This document shows positions 14,741 to 22,317 of a DNA stretch of 32,604 bases, piece after piece (position 1 is the first letter of the stretch; each line of letters starts with the position of its first letter). Origin of the DNA: Flavobacteriales bacterium (lineage in GTDB: Bacteria > Bacteroidota > Bacteroidia > Flavobacteriales_F > PHOS-HE28). Under the pieces are notes generated by a model. The model had not been told where the DNA came from. It did not search any database and was given only the letters and a program-made list of their open reading frames with translations. The stretch is from NCBI GenBank assembly GCA_016787995.1, contig JAEUTB010000180.1, forward strand, positions 1-32,604, read 5' to 3'. The position numbers were made by a program, and so were the translations under genes.

Positions 14741-14773
14741 CCGATCGCGCAACGTTCCGGCCCGATCGCGCAA
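14741..14773. promoter_or_regulatory. 12-bp direct repeat with 21-bp period, candidate AraC-type site
   Basis: CCGATCGCGCAA occurs at 14741-14752 and again at 14762-14773, exactly 21 bases apart, with similar bases in between. Two direct half-sites on the same helix face are the usual target of AraC proteins, which carry two HTHs per monomer. It lies between the AraC-type gene and the DUF1572-DinB gene. Confidence 0.5.
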
Positions 14774-14826
14774 ACGGCTCCGGAAGATCATGGACACCTT
14801 TGCCACCACCAACGCGGCATCATTCC

Positions 14827-15918
14827 ATGGATATCGGATACATCTCCAGCGCTCGCAAGCAGTTCGCCTACTACAAGCTGCTCGGGGAAAAGACCTTCGC
14901 GCAGCTCAGCGATGAGGAGTTATTCTGGCAGCACAACGCGGACACCAACAGCGTGGCCACCATCGTGAAACACCTGTGGGGCAACATGCGCTCGCGGTGG
15001 ACCGACTTCCTGACCAGTGATGGCGAGAAGCCCTGGCGCGATCGCGAGGCCGAGTTCGACAACGATGTACGCGCGCGCGAGGCGATGCTGGCGAAGTGGG
15101 AGGAGGGGTGGGCCTGCCTCTTCGCTGCCTTGGAGACGCTCACCGATGCCGACCTGGGCCGGATCATCCACATCCGCAACGAGGGTCACACCGTGCTGGA
15201 GGCCATCAACCGCCAGCTGGCGCACTACCCTTATCACGTGGGGCAGATCGTGCACATCGGGAAGATGCTCCGCGGCGAGCACTGGAAGAGCCTCTCGATC
15301 CCGCGCGGGAAGTCGCAGGACTTCAATGCGGATAAGTTCAGCAAGCCGAAGCATCGCGGCCACTTCACCGATGGTGTCCTTACGCACGGGCACACCATCC
15401 CCTTGCTGCTCGAGGAGTTGCGCGGGTCGCACGAAGGCCTTTGGAAGCTTGTGGACGGTCTCGATCCGTTGATGGCGAGCACGGCTGCCCCGGGCAAGTG
15501 GAGCGCGTTGCAGCACATGGTGCACATACACCTTGGGGTGAACGCCATGGCCACCTATCTCGCGCTGCCCAAGGAGCTGATCTCGGAAAAATTCGGTCGT
15601 ATGGAACGCCCTAGCATGGACATGGATACGCTAACCCGGAAGTACACGGAGCGCCTTGCACAAGGCGTGGTGCCCCCGGACCGTTTCATGCCGCCGGTAG
15701 TGAACGCCGAGGACCGTGCGGCTTTCATAGCGAAAGGGCGTGAGCAGCTTCGTGTCCTGATCGAAGCGCTGAACGCCTGGGGCGAAACGGACCTAAATAC
15801 CTACATGTGTCCGCACCCCGCCATGGGGCCGCTCACGACCCGCGAGATGGTGATGTTCACCGTGCTGCATGCGCGGCACCACACGCGTTCCATCGCACGA
15901 TCGGTAGGGCTTTCCTGA
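14827..15918 (+). CDS. DUF1572-DinB double-domain protein
   Basis: This 363-residue protein joins two four-helix DinB-superfamily domains. Residues 1-180 are a complete DUF1572 domain, with VKHLWGNMRSRWTDFLTSDGEKPW-type sequence, HTVLEAINRQLAHYPYHVGQI and LSIPRGKSQ. The putative metal-binding His residues are 49, 133 and 137. Residues 185-363 form a second DinB-like domain, with KWSALQHMVHIHLGV and a C-terminal HARHHTRSI His cluster. DinB-superfamily proteins include metal-dependent thiol transferases, but this family's substrate is not known. DUF1572 usually occurs alone, so this looks like a fusion. ATG 14827 was chosen because the family start is near MDIGYISSARKQF; the frame is open further upstream into the AraC gene end. 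Confidence 0.85.
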   Translation: MDIGYISSARKQFAYYKLLGEKTFAQLSDEELFWQHNADTNSVATIVKHLWGNMRSRWTDFLTSDGEKPWRDREAEFDNDVRAREAMLAKWEEGWACLFAALETLTDADLGRIIHIRNEGHTVLEAINRQLAHYPYHVGQIVHIGKMLRGEHWKSLSIPRGKSQDFNADKFSKPKHRGHFTDGVLTHGHTIPLLLEELRGSHEGLWKLVDGLDPLMASTAAPGKWSALQHMVHIHLGVNAMATYLALPKELISEKFGRMERPSMDMDTLTRKYTERLAQGVVPPDRFMPPVVNAEDRAAFIAKGREQLRVLIEALNAWGETDLNTYMCPHPAMGPLTTREMVMFTVLHARHHTRSIARSVGLS

Positions 15919-15981
15919 GCTTGAGGCGGTTGTGCCTGCGTTCGTGAAGTGTTCATCGGGAATTTCCGCGTGTGGATATAA

Positions 15982-15997
15982 TCAACCAAAAGGTTGA
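15982..15997. promoter_or_regulatory. ArsR-type operator between the promoter elements
   Basis: TCAACC (15982-15987), AAAA, GGTTGA (15992-15997) is a perfect inverted repeat. It lies immediately upstream of the -7 element at 15999 and would block RNA polymerase when bound. The AACC-N4-GGTT symmetry fits operators of ArsR-type winged-helix repressors, and an ArsR gene is the second gene of this operon, so autoregulation is the natural reading. Confidence 0.65.
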
Positions 15998-15998
15998 A

Positions 15999-16006
15999 TA
16001 TATTTG
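15999..16006 (+). promoter_or_regulatory. -7 promoter element TATATTTG of the AHSA1-ArsR operon
   Basis: This is an exact match to TAnnTTTG ending only 4 bases before ATG 16011. The mRNA is probably leaderless. It excludes the earlier GTG at 15972 as the start of the AHSA1 gene. Confidence 0.6.
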
Positions 16007-16010
16007 CCCC

Positions 16011-16502
16011 ATGAGCGACACGAACTATCGACACTACATCACCGTGCAGGCCGCGCCGGATGAGGTTTACGAAGCCATCACTCGCGTCAACGAGTGGTGG
16101 ACCATCCACACGGAGGGCAGTACGAAGGCTCTTGGTGATGAGTTCACGGTGCAGTTCGGCGATGTCCACCTGACCAAGCAGCGCATCACCGAAGCGGTTC
16201 CCGGCAAGCGCATCGTTTGGCGCGTCGCTGGAAGCCATCTGCCTTGGTTGAAGGACCGCGAAGAATGGAAGGGCACGGAGTTGGTCTTCGAGATCACGGT
16301 AGCGGAGGCAGGTACCCAACTCACCTTCACGCACATCGGACTTACACCGCAAGTGGAGTGCTTCGGACAATGCGAGAAAGGCTGGGACTACTTCATCGGG
16401 GAGAGTCTCTTCAAGCTGATCGTCGAAGGCACAGGCCTGCCCGACACCACTGCACGCACCCACATGGATACCATCGGACATGTCCACCCCAAAAACGCTT
16501 GA
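16011..16502 (+). CDS. AHSA1/SRPBCC (START-like) domain protein
   Basis: This 163-residue protein has a single START-like helix-grip domain of the AHSA1 type: HYITVQAAPDEVYEAITRVNEWWT at the start, GDEFTVQFGD in the middle, and TFTHIGLTPQVECFGQCEKGWDYFIGESLFKLI at the end, with the usual Trp and Gly positions. Such domains bind hydrophobic ligands; the ligand here is unknown. It is cytoplasmic. The start was set by the promoter at 15999-16006. The next gene, an ArsR repressor, overlaps its end by 23 bases, so they form one operon. Confidence 0.9.
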   Translation: MSDTNYRHYITVQAAPDEVYEAITRVNEWWTIHTEGSTKALGDEFTVQFGDVHLTKQRITEAVPGKRIVWRVAGSHLPWLKDREEWKGTELVFEITVAEAGTQLTFTHIGLTPQVECFGQCEKGWDYFIGESLFKLIVEGTGLPDTTARTHMDTIGHVHPKNA

Positions 16503-16815
16503 CCGAACCCTGCTCGCGCTCGCGGACCCCACGCGCCGTGCTATCCTACAACGCCTTTCGTCAGGTGAGGCGCGCGTGACCGATGTCGCGCAGCCCTTCA
16601 AGATGTCGCTGAACGCGGTGAGCAAACACATCCTGGTGCTCGAACGCGCCAAGCTGGTCCAGCGCCGAAAGGTGGGCCGCGACCATTTCCTGAGCTACCG
16701 CGCCGAACCACTGGATGCAGCTGCGCAATGGATCGAGCAGACGCGTCACTTCTGGGGTTCGCGATTGGATGCGCTGGAGAAACTCTTGCGCGAAGAGGAC
16801 GCCAACCGATCGTGA
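16480..16815 (+). CDS. ArsR family winged-helix repressor
   Basis: This 111-residue protein has the ArsR/SmtB-type winged helix: LLALADPTRRAILQRLSSGEARVTDVAQPFKMSLNAVSKHILVLERAKLV followed by a KVGRDHFLSYRAE wing. There is no metal-binding Cys pair, so it belongs to the SRPBCC-associated ArsR group rather than the metal sensors. The C-terminal WIEQTRHFWGSRLDALEKLL helix serves dimerisation. It is sandwiched between two SRPBCC genes, overlapping the first by 23 bases. The inverted repeat in the operon promoter is its probable binding site. Confidence 0.92.
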   Translation: MSTPKTLDRTLLALADPTRRAILQRLSSGEARVTDVAQPFKMSLNAVSKHILVLERAKLVQRRKVGRDHFLSYRAEPLDAAAQWIEQTRHFWGSRLDALEKLLREEDANRS

Positions 16816-16835
16816 TCAACCAACATCAACCGACC

Positions 16836-17366
16836 ATGGACAACTACGGAAACCTCATCGCGCCGAACACCATCCAGTTCAAGCGCCTACTGCCAGGCCC
16901 CATCGAACGTGTGTGGGCTTACCTCACCGAGTCGGATAAACGTTCCAAGTGGCTCGCCAGCGGAAGCATGGACTTACGTGTCGGCGGTGAAATGGAACTT
17001 ACTTGGCTTCACACCAACCTCGATGCCGCACCGAGCGAAGCACCGGAGCGCTACAAGAACGGCCACAGCATGAAGGCCACCATCACGCGGTGCGAACCAC
17101 CACATGTGTTGGGATACACGTGGGGTGCGCGCGCAGAAGCGCTATCTGAAGTAGTGTTCGAATTGAGTGAACAAGGTGAGGAGGTCCTTCTGGTGCTCAC
17201 CCACCATCGGCTACCGAACGCGAACGACCTGCTCGGTATTTCCGGCGGTTGGCACACGCACTTGGATATTCTGGTGGAGCACTTGAACGGTCGTACCTCG
17301 CCAGCCTTCTGGGAAAAGCACACCGGGCTTCATGCCGAATACAAGGAGCGGCAAGGCGCGGTTTGA
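16836..17366 (+). CDS. SRPBCC family protein (AHSA1-type)
   Basis: This 176-residue START-like protein has the pattern of activator-of-Hsp90-type SRPBCC proteins that follow ArsR genes: IERVWAYLTESDKRSKWLASG near the N-terminus, then GGEMELTW, PPHVLGYTWG, and VLLVLTHHRL with GWHTHLDILVEHLNG at the C-terminus. The ligand is unknown. It lies 20 bases after the ArsR stop and completes the three-gene operon. A GTG at 16812 that overlaps the ArsR stop is an alternative start and would add eight residues. Confidence 0.9.
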   Translation: MDNYGNLIAPNTIQFKRLLPGPIERVWAYLTESDKRSKWLASGSMDLRVGGEMELTWLHTNLDAAPSEAPERYKNGHSMKATITRCEPPHVLGYTWGARAEALSEVVFELSEQGEEVLLVLTHHRLPNANDLLGISGGWHTHLDILVEHLNGRTSPAFWEKHTGLHAEYKERQGAV

Positions 17367-17381
17367 AAGCTGATCGCATGT

Positions 17382-17399
17382 AGGAAGGCGCTTCCTTTG
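17382..17399 (+). terminator. Hairpin between SRPBCC and csaA genes, overlapping a promoter-like element
   Basis: AGGAAG (17382-17387), GCG, CTTCCT (17391-17396) is a perfect stem followed by TTGTT, 15 bases after the SRPBCC stop. It may terminate the ArsR operon. The right arm forms TTCCTTTG (17392-17399), one mismatch to TAnnTTTG, 7 bases before ATG 17407, so it may instead, or also, serve as the csaA promoter. Confidence 0.4.
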
Positions 17400-17406
17400 T
17401 TCGGAC

Positions 17407-17742
17407 ATGCATCCCATCACCTGGTCCGATTTCGAGAAGGTCCACCTCTGCGTGGGCACCGTGCTTGCCGCGGAAGACCTGCCCGATGCTCGTAAGGCTG
17501 CCTACGTGCTCACCATCGACTTCGGTCCGCATGGTGTGAAGCGCAGCAGTGCGCAGATCACGGTGCACTACTCGAAGGAAGAGTTGATCGGCCGGCAGGT
17601 CGTGGCGGTCATCAACTTCCCGCCCAAGCAGATCGGTAACGTGATGAGCGAATGCCTCGTCACGGGTTTTCCCGATGCGAACGGGGATATCGTGCTCACA
17701 GCGGTGGAGCGCCCTGTTCCGAACGGGAGCAGACTGATGTGA
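17407..17742 (+). CDS. csaA: CsaA-type tRNA-binding domain protein
   Basis: This 111-residue protein is a stand-alone OB-fold tRNA-binding domain: ITWSDFEKVHLCVGTVLAAEDLPDARKAAYVLTIDFG, then SSAQITVHYSKEELIGRQVVAVINFPPKQIG and SECLVTGFPD. The length and motifs fit CsaA, a dimeric protein that binds tRNA and is reported to have chaperone or export-related activity. It is cytoplasmic. It converges with the minus-strand repeat-protein gene, with 5 bases between the stops. Confidence 0.92.
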   Translation: MHPITWSDFEKVHLCVGTVLAAEDLPDARKAAYVLTIDFGPHGVKRSSAQITVHYSKEELIGRQVVAVINFPPKQIGNVMSECLVTGFPDANGDIVLTAVERPVPNGSRLM

Positions 17743-17747
17743 ACAGC

Positions 17748-18248
17748 TCACCACGTCCCTAGGATCGCCAGCAGCGCGATCATGGGGATGTCTCCTTGCA
17801 CCTGGAGGATGGCATCCGCCTTATTGCAGAAGGGCCCTTCGCCAAGGAACACGGTGTTCCCGTCCAACACGAATCCGCCATCCGTCTTGTTGCAGAACGC
17901 ACCGTCCGCGCGGAACACCTTTTCCTTTTCGAGTTGAAGTACGCACGCACCACGCGTACAGAACGCTCCCGAGCAGCGGAACACCTTATCCCCTTCCATG
18001 CGCAAAAAGCCGGTTCCCCGCTGGCCAAAGGCATCGGCACTGCGATACACCGCTTCTTCATCGAAGACGAACAGGCAGGGTCCTTTACTGCCGAACGGAC
18101 CACAGGCCTGATAGATACGCCCCTTGTCCACCACGTAGGCCGCGTCACCGATGTTGCCGAAGGGACCATAGGCGAAGCGGACCACCGTTCCTTGAGCGTT
18201 CACCACAACGGCGAGCGCGAGCAGGATCAGTGTTACGGAGTATCTCAT
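17748..18248 (-). CDS. Exported protein made of 22-residue tandem repeats
   Basis: This 166-residue protein starts with a signal peptide ending at VVVNAQ (residue 19). Residues 30-139 are five consecutive units of exactly 22 residues without gaps, each beginning FG or FC (FGNIGDA, FGSKGPC, FGQRGTG, FCTRGAC, FCNKTDG) and containing a V-Y or V-F pair near position 16. A partial sixth unit (140-166) ends in a hydrophobic tail, IPMIALLAILGTW. The regular period suggests a beta-solenoid or propeller-like beta repeat. Several Cys residues recur at equivalent places. I do not recognise a named family. It starts inside the stop codon of the YD-repeat-like gene (4-base overlap), so it is the last gene of a three-gene operon. 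Confidence 0.75.
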   Translation of the reverse strand: MRYSVTLILLALAVVVNAQGTVVRFAYGPFGNIGDAAYVVDKGRIYQACGPFGSKGPCLFVFDEEAVYRSADAFGQRGTGFLRMEGDKVFRCSGAFCTRGACVLQLEKEKVFRADGAFCNKTDGGFVLDGNTVFLGEGPFCNKADAILQVQGDIPMIALLAILGTW

Positions 18249-19147
18249 CGACGTTCGGTGGTGAAGCGGACCACGTGGATCACGCCCGACTGCAGGTCTT
18301 TGGTAAGGCGCGCGGTCAGTTGCATGGTGTTGGCATCATAGAGGTACTCATCACGCTCAATCGCACGATCATCGTGCCAAAGCGTCCCTTCGATCACGTT
18401 TCCGGCAGTATCGTAACCCCAGGTCCTTTTGGTGGTGTGGGTGCGGTCCAAGTCGGGTTGCTCGATACGCTCCACCAAATGGCCCTTCTCATCATAACGG
18501 AAGCTCACCCGTGAACGCCGGTTGCTGATCAAGTAACGATCCTCGATGCGTCGCACGTAGCCGAGTTTGTCCGTGGTGGTCACCTGTTCGCGGAAGGGCA
18601 ACCCGTGGTTGTTCGTGAAGAGCTTTTTCGTGGTGCTGTCGTTCACGACTTCATACCGGAAGTGCTCGTCGCTGATCTCGGTGACCTGTCCCGGGATGAG
18701 GTTGTAGCGGTCGGTGCCGAGGTTCTCCACGCGCGTGTACGTTTCGCGGATGGCGCGGCCCTGCTCGTCCAGCTCGATGTCGTAGGCGAAGTGGCCGTTG
18801 AGGTCATTCCGTAAGCGGCGCCGTATGCGGCCGGCCGTATCGTAGGTATAGGTGGTGCTGGCCGTATCGCTTCCCGAGCCCGGCCTGCCATAGCTGTTGT
18901 TGGTGTACACGGGCAGTCCGTTCGGGTTGAAGCGGTAGAGGTACTTCTCGCTCTGCTCCCGCATCGGTTGCCCATCGCGCTTGACCATGCGTTGCCCGGT
19001 AATACTGGCGATGTTGTTGCGCTGGATGAAGTACGGATTGAAATGCAGGTCATGCGAATTGCCAGCTTCGGGAAGGATCAACAAGGCTTGTGCCTCTGCG
19101 TTGATCACGGTGCAGAAGGAAAGGGCGAAGAGCAGGAGACGGTTCAT
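18245..19147 (-). CDS. Exported YD/RHS-repeat-like protein
   Basis: This 300-residue protein has a signal peptide ([20 protein letters not shown]). The mature part carries YD-repeat-like strands: [55 protein letters not shown] and [16 protein letters not shown] repeats build curved beta sheets that often bind carbohydrate or enclose cargo. This protein is far shorter than RHS toxins and has no toxin tip. The frame is open to 19399, but ATG 19147 gives the signal peptide and overlaps the stop of the upstream YyaL-type gene by 4 bases, a coupled-translation arrangement. Confidence 0.75.
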   Translation of the reverse strand: MNRLLLFALSFCTVINAEAQALLILPEAGNSHDLHFNPYFIQRNNIASITGQRMVKRDGQPMREQSEKYLYRFNPNGLPVYTNNSYGRPGSGSDTASTTYTYDTAGRIRRRLRNDLNGHFAYDIELDEQGRAIRETYTRVENLGTDRYNLIPGQVTEISDEHFRYEVVNDSTTKKLFTNNHGLPFREQVTTTDKLGYVRRIEDRYLISNRRSRVSFRYDEKGHLVERIEQPDLDRTHTTKRTWGYDTAGNVIEGTLWHDDRAIERDEYLYDANTMQLTARLTKDLQSGVIHVVRFTTERR

Positions 19148-21156
19148 CGGATCAGCTTCACGGCAGCGTCCACCGTGTGTACGGGTAGTTGGCAGGCTTT
19201 CTCCACGCATACGAAGATCGTGCTCGCGGGAAGGTTCTTGTCCTTCAACAAGGGCAATGTGCTGGTGTTGGTACAGCCCAGGAAGAGGCGGTTCGGCAGG
19301 TAGTGCGAAGCGAAGTCCGCTCGCAGCGTAGGAGCATCGGCTCCGGTGATGGCGATCTCGTTGAGCGGGAATGCGCGCATCAACAAGCCTTGTGCCCAAT
19401 GTGAGTGCCCCGTGGGGTAGACGGCCAGTTGGGTGGTTCCATTGCGTAAGGCGCGTTCGCTCAGCGCGAGGTAGCGCTCATCGTCGTACAGGGTGCCCAG
19501 TACGAAGAGACCGTTCGCCATGCTGCTGTTCGACGCGGGGATCACGTTGTCGTGCAGCTCCATCGGCCGCGTGATCAACCCTGGATCAAGGTCGCTGGTG
19601 AAATTGAACAGTCCACTCGCCTCATCGTGGAAATGGCGGATCGCATGTTCCGCGAGGGCGCGTGCTTCGGTTAGCCAGCGCTCCTCGAAGGTGATGCCGT
19701 ACAACGCGAGCAGGGCTTCGATGGTGAAGCAGTAGTCCTCCAAGAACCCGTTGATCGAGGCCTTGCCGTCCTTGTAGAGATGCCAGAGGCCCCCGTTGGA
19801 TCGCTTGCATTTCGACAGGATCAGTTCCATCGCACGGGTGGCTGCGCGGAGGTGCCGTTCATCGCCGAAGACCTCGAAGGCATCGCAGAGGCCAGTTACC
19901 ATCAGCGCGTTCCACGAGACCAGCGATTTGTCGTCAAGTCCGGGCCGTTCCCGTTGCTCACGCACGGCGAGCAACCGGGCGTTCATGCTTTCCACATGCT
20001 GGCGCACGTCATCGACCGACATGTTCCGCTGCCGGGCGAAAGCCTCATCGTCCTGCTGGCGCAAAAGGATATGGCGGCCGTGTTCCCAAGCGGTCTTGGG
20101 GCCGATGCCATAATAGTCCATGGCGAAGGCGAGGTCTTCACCCAACGCTTCGCGGAGCTCATCATCGGTCCACACGTAGTAGCGTCCTTCCTCACCTTCC
20201 GTATCGGCATCCAGCGCGCTGTAGAAGGCGCCGTCAGCGGAGGTCATCTCCCGGAATATGAACGCCAGTGTACGCTCCACCGTGTCTTTGTAGAGCGGCT
20301 TCTTGAAGGCTTGGTAAGCTTGGCTGTACAGGCTTACGAGCTGTGCGTTGTCGTACAGCATCTTCTCGAAGTGGGGTGCCTTCCATACGGCGTCGGTGCT
20401 GTACCGCGCGAAGCCTCCGCCCACTTGGTCGAAGATGCCGCCGAGTGCCATCTTGTCGAGGGTGAGTTCGATGTGCTTCTTCAGCTCCTCATCATTCGTC
20501 AACCAGGCATACCGCAAGAGGAAGCGGTAATTGTCCGGCATCGGGAACTTGGGCACTTTGTCCGGGCCACCGTCCACGGGGTCGAGTTGCCGCTTCCACT
20601 TTTCAACCATGGCGCGCAGCGCGTCGCGGTGTTCAACACCTTCTTCCGTAGCAGGTGCCACCAACCGCTGCGATGCTATGCCTTGGTGCAGTTGCGCCGC
20701 ATGGGCCCTGACGCGCTCCGGCTCCTGCCGGAAACTGTCCGCGAGCTGCTCCAAGACTTGGATCCACTGGGCGGGCGGGAAATAGGTGCCGCCATACACG
20801 GGTCGCCCGTCAGGCAGGGTGAAACAGTTCAGCGGCCAACCACCGCGGTTGGTCATCAACTGTACGGCGGTCATGTACACTTGGTCCACATCGGGCCGTT
20901 CTTCGCGGTCCACTTTGATGCATACGAAGCGCTCGTTCATCACCTGCGCTACCGCTTCATCCTCGAAGCATTCGCGCTCCATCACATGGCACCAATGGCA
21001 GCTGCTGTACCCCACGCTCACGAGCACGAGCTTGTTCTCCGCCCGCGCCTTGGCGAAGGCCTCTTCACCCCACGGGTACCAATCCACCGGATTGTGCGCA
21101 TGTTGCAGCAGGTAGGGGCTGCTTTCATGCACGAGGCGGTTGGTGTGTACGGACAT
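19144..21156 (-). CDS. YyaL-type thioredoxin-domain protein (DUF255)
   Basis: This 670-residue protein begins with the DUF255 thioredoxin-like domain ([22 protein letters not shown], then [14 protein letters not shown] with the CxxC pair Cys53/Cys56). A long alpha/alpha-barrel region related to glycoside-hydrolase or AGE-type six-hairpin folds follows, with [61 protein letters not shown] and [10 protein letters not shown]. The family (bacterial YyaL, mammalian SPATA20) is common and full length here; its reaction is not established. There is no signal peptide from ATG 21156, which begins the conserved N-terminus. The frame extends to 21330 but that part is not family-like. It heads the operon with the two exported genes. 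Confidence 0.93.
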   Translation of the reverse strand: MSVHTNRLVHESSPYLLQHAHNPVDWYPWGEEAFAKARAENKLVLVSVGYSSCHWCHVMERECFEDEAVAQVMNERFVCIKVDREERPDVDQVYMTAVQLMTNRGGWPLNCFTLPDGRPVYGGTYFPPAQWIQVLEQLADSFRQEPERVRAHAAQLHQGIASQRLVAPATEEGVEHRDALRAMVEKWKRQLDPVDGGPDKVPKFPMPDNYRFLLRYAWLTNDEELKKHIELTLDKMALGGIFDQVGGGFARYSTDAVWKAPHFEKMLYDNAQLVSLYSQAYQAFKKPLYKDTVERTLAFIFREMTSADGAFYSALDADTEGEEGRYYVWTDDELREALGEDLAFAMDYYGIGPKTAWEHGRHILLRQQDDEAFARQRNMSVDDVRQHVESMNARLLAVREQRERPGLDDKSLVSWNALMVTGLCDAFEVFGDERHLRAATRAMELILSKCKRSNGGLWHLYKDGKASINGFLEDYCFTIEALLALYGITFEERWLTEARALAEHAIRHFHDEASGLFNFTSDLDPGLITRPMELHDNVIPASNSSMANGLFVLGTLYDDERYLALSERALRNGTTQLAVYPTGHSHWAQGLLMRAFPLNEIAITGADAPTLRADFASHYLPNRLFLGCTNTSTLPLLKDKNLPASTIFVCVEKACQLPVHTVDAAVKLIR

Positions 21157-21230
21157 GCGCGTTAGTTTCGGCACGGCGACATGGGCATCATCCGTGCCGC
21201 TAGGTCGCACGATGCGCACGGATCCATCCC

Positions 21231-21818
21231 ATGACCCTTCAAAGGAACAGCGCTCCGCAGCGCACGCCACGCACCGTGGGCAGGGGGCATCAACAACGCA
21301 CCGTGGAAGCACGACCGCGCGACCAGTCATGGCCCGGTACGCTCATGGTCTTGGGCATCTTCGTGCTGTTGGCCAGCTTCTGGTGGGCCGGCACCCGTAC
21401 GTTGATCAGCTACATGGAGCTTGGGCGATGGTTCGTCTTGTTCGCGTTCGCGGGCAACTTGCTTCCATACAGAAAGGTCGGACTCGCTTTGGGTATGGAA
21501 CGGTTGGAGTGGTTCCTGTTCAACTTGCTGGCCGTTGGCCCATTGGTGCTGAGTTCATTGTTGTGGTTGAACCTGGTCGTTCACGACGAAGAACACACCT
21601 CCATCACCGCGTATGCCGGTGACGTCATGGAATTGCGCAGCTATTGGATGGCGAACGACGTGCTGCCACCACAGGAGGCGGTGACATCCACCCTTGAACA
21701 GGTGATGGCAATGCCGCCGATGGGTGCGGTCGGTGGCCACTACCTAGGCACGGCGAAGGGCATTCTCGGCTACGCGGTGGTCACCACCTACGAGCGGATC
21801 CTGCCACCGATGCCTTGA
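21231..21818 (+). CDS. Small membrane protein of unknown function
   Basis: This 195-residue protein has a basic N-terminal region of about 35 residues and then three likely membrane helices: [33 protein letters not shown] and [21 protein letters not shown] soluble C-terminal part of about 80 residues follows. I do not recognise the family. The basic, Arg/Gln-rich first 35 residues might be an over-extension, with a later start (for example the Met at about 39) giving a more ordinary membrane protein. It is divergent from the YyaL-type gene and converges with the LEA14-like gene, 4 bases apart. Confidence 0.6.
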   Translation: MTLQRNSAPQRTPRTVGRGHQQRTVEARPRDQSWPGTLMVLGIFVLLASFWWAGTRTLISYMELGRWFVLFAFAGNLLPYRKVGLALGMERLEWFLFNLLAVGPLVLSSLLWLNLVVHDEEHTSITAYAGDVMELRSYWMANDVLPPQEAVTSTLEQVMAMPPMGAVGGHYLGTAKGILGYAVVTTYERILPPMP

Positions 21819-21822
21819 GCGC

Positions 21823-22317
21823 TCAGTACGAGACCCGCTCCTCGAACTCGAAGGGGAACCGCTTGCGCAGCAGGCCCACTTTGCCCACCACGGTGCCTTT
21901 GGCCGCCAGCTTCACTTCATTGCCATTGAACACCCCGGATACCAATACCATCAGCAATGCTCCACCCTGCAGCTCGGCGTGCATTGGAACGGTGTACACG
22001 TTCGTGCTGTTCTTCTCTAGGATGAGCGTGGAATCCAGAATACCCTTGCCGATGAACTTGTCGTTCACGTACAGATCCACATCGGGATCGAGCACCTGGA
22101 TGCGGTAGTTGTTCGGGTTGTGTACCAAGGCATCCACGCGCACGGCGATGCCTTTCGCATCCATGCGGTCAACCTTGATGTTGGTGATGTCCTTCAGCTC
22201 CACCTGCTCATAGCTGGTGCACGCCGCAAGGGATACGGAGAAGAAAAGGAAGAAGAGCGCGTCGGTCCAGTTCGGTAAGAAGCCGGATCGCCAGCGCCTA
22301 CTTGCCGGTGGCCGCAT
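21823..22317 (-). CDS. LEA14-like (WHy domain) lipoprotein
   Basis: This 164-residue protein has a lipoprotein signal with a basic start, a hydrophobic FFLFFSVSL core and the lipobox LAAC (Cys33). The mature part is a LEA type 2/WHy domain: VELKDITNIKVDRMDAKGIAVRVDALVHNPNNYRIQVLDPDVDLYVND, then GKGILDSTLILEKNSTNVYTVPM. Such domains form small beta sandwiches linked to stress tolerance or surface assembly. It probably sits in the outer or inner membrane. The frame extends to 22371; ATG 22317 overlaps the upstream peptidase gene by 20 bases and gives the shortest plausible lipoprotein signal. It is co-transcribed with the peptidase. Confidence 0.8.
   Translation of the reverse strand: MRPPASRRWRSGFLPNWTDALFFLFFSVSLAACTSYEQVELKDITNIKVDRMDAKGIAVRVDALVHNPNNYRIQVLDPDVDLYVNDKFIGKGILDSTLILEKNSTNVYTVPMHAELQGGALLMVLVSGVFNGNEVKLAAKGTVVGKVGLLRKRFPFEFEERVSY

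Noticed and set aside
19780-21165. Long plus-strand frame of 461 codons opposite the YyaL-type gene
   Set aside because: It is antisense to a strongly conserved family, His/Arg/Val-rich as expected for the complement of GC-rich coding sequence, and has no motif.
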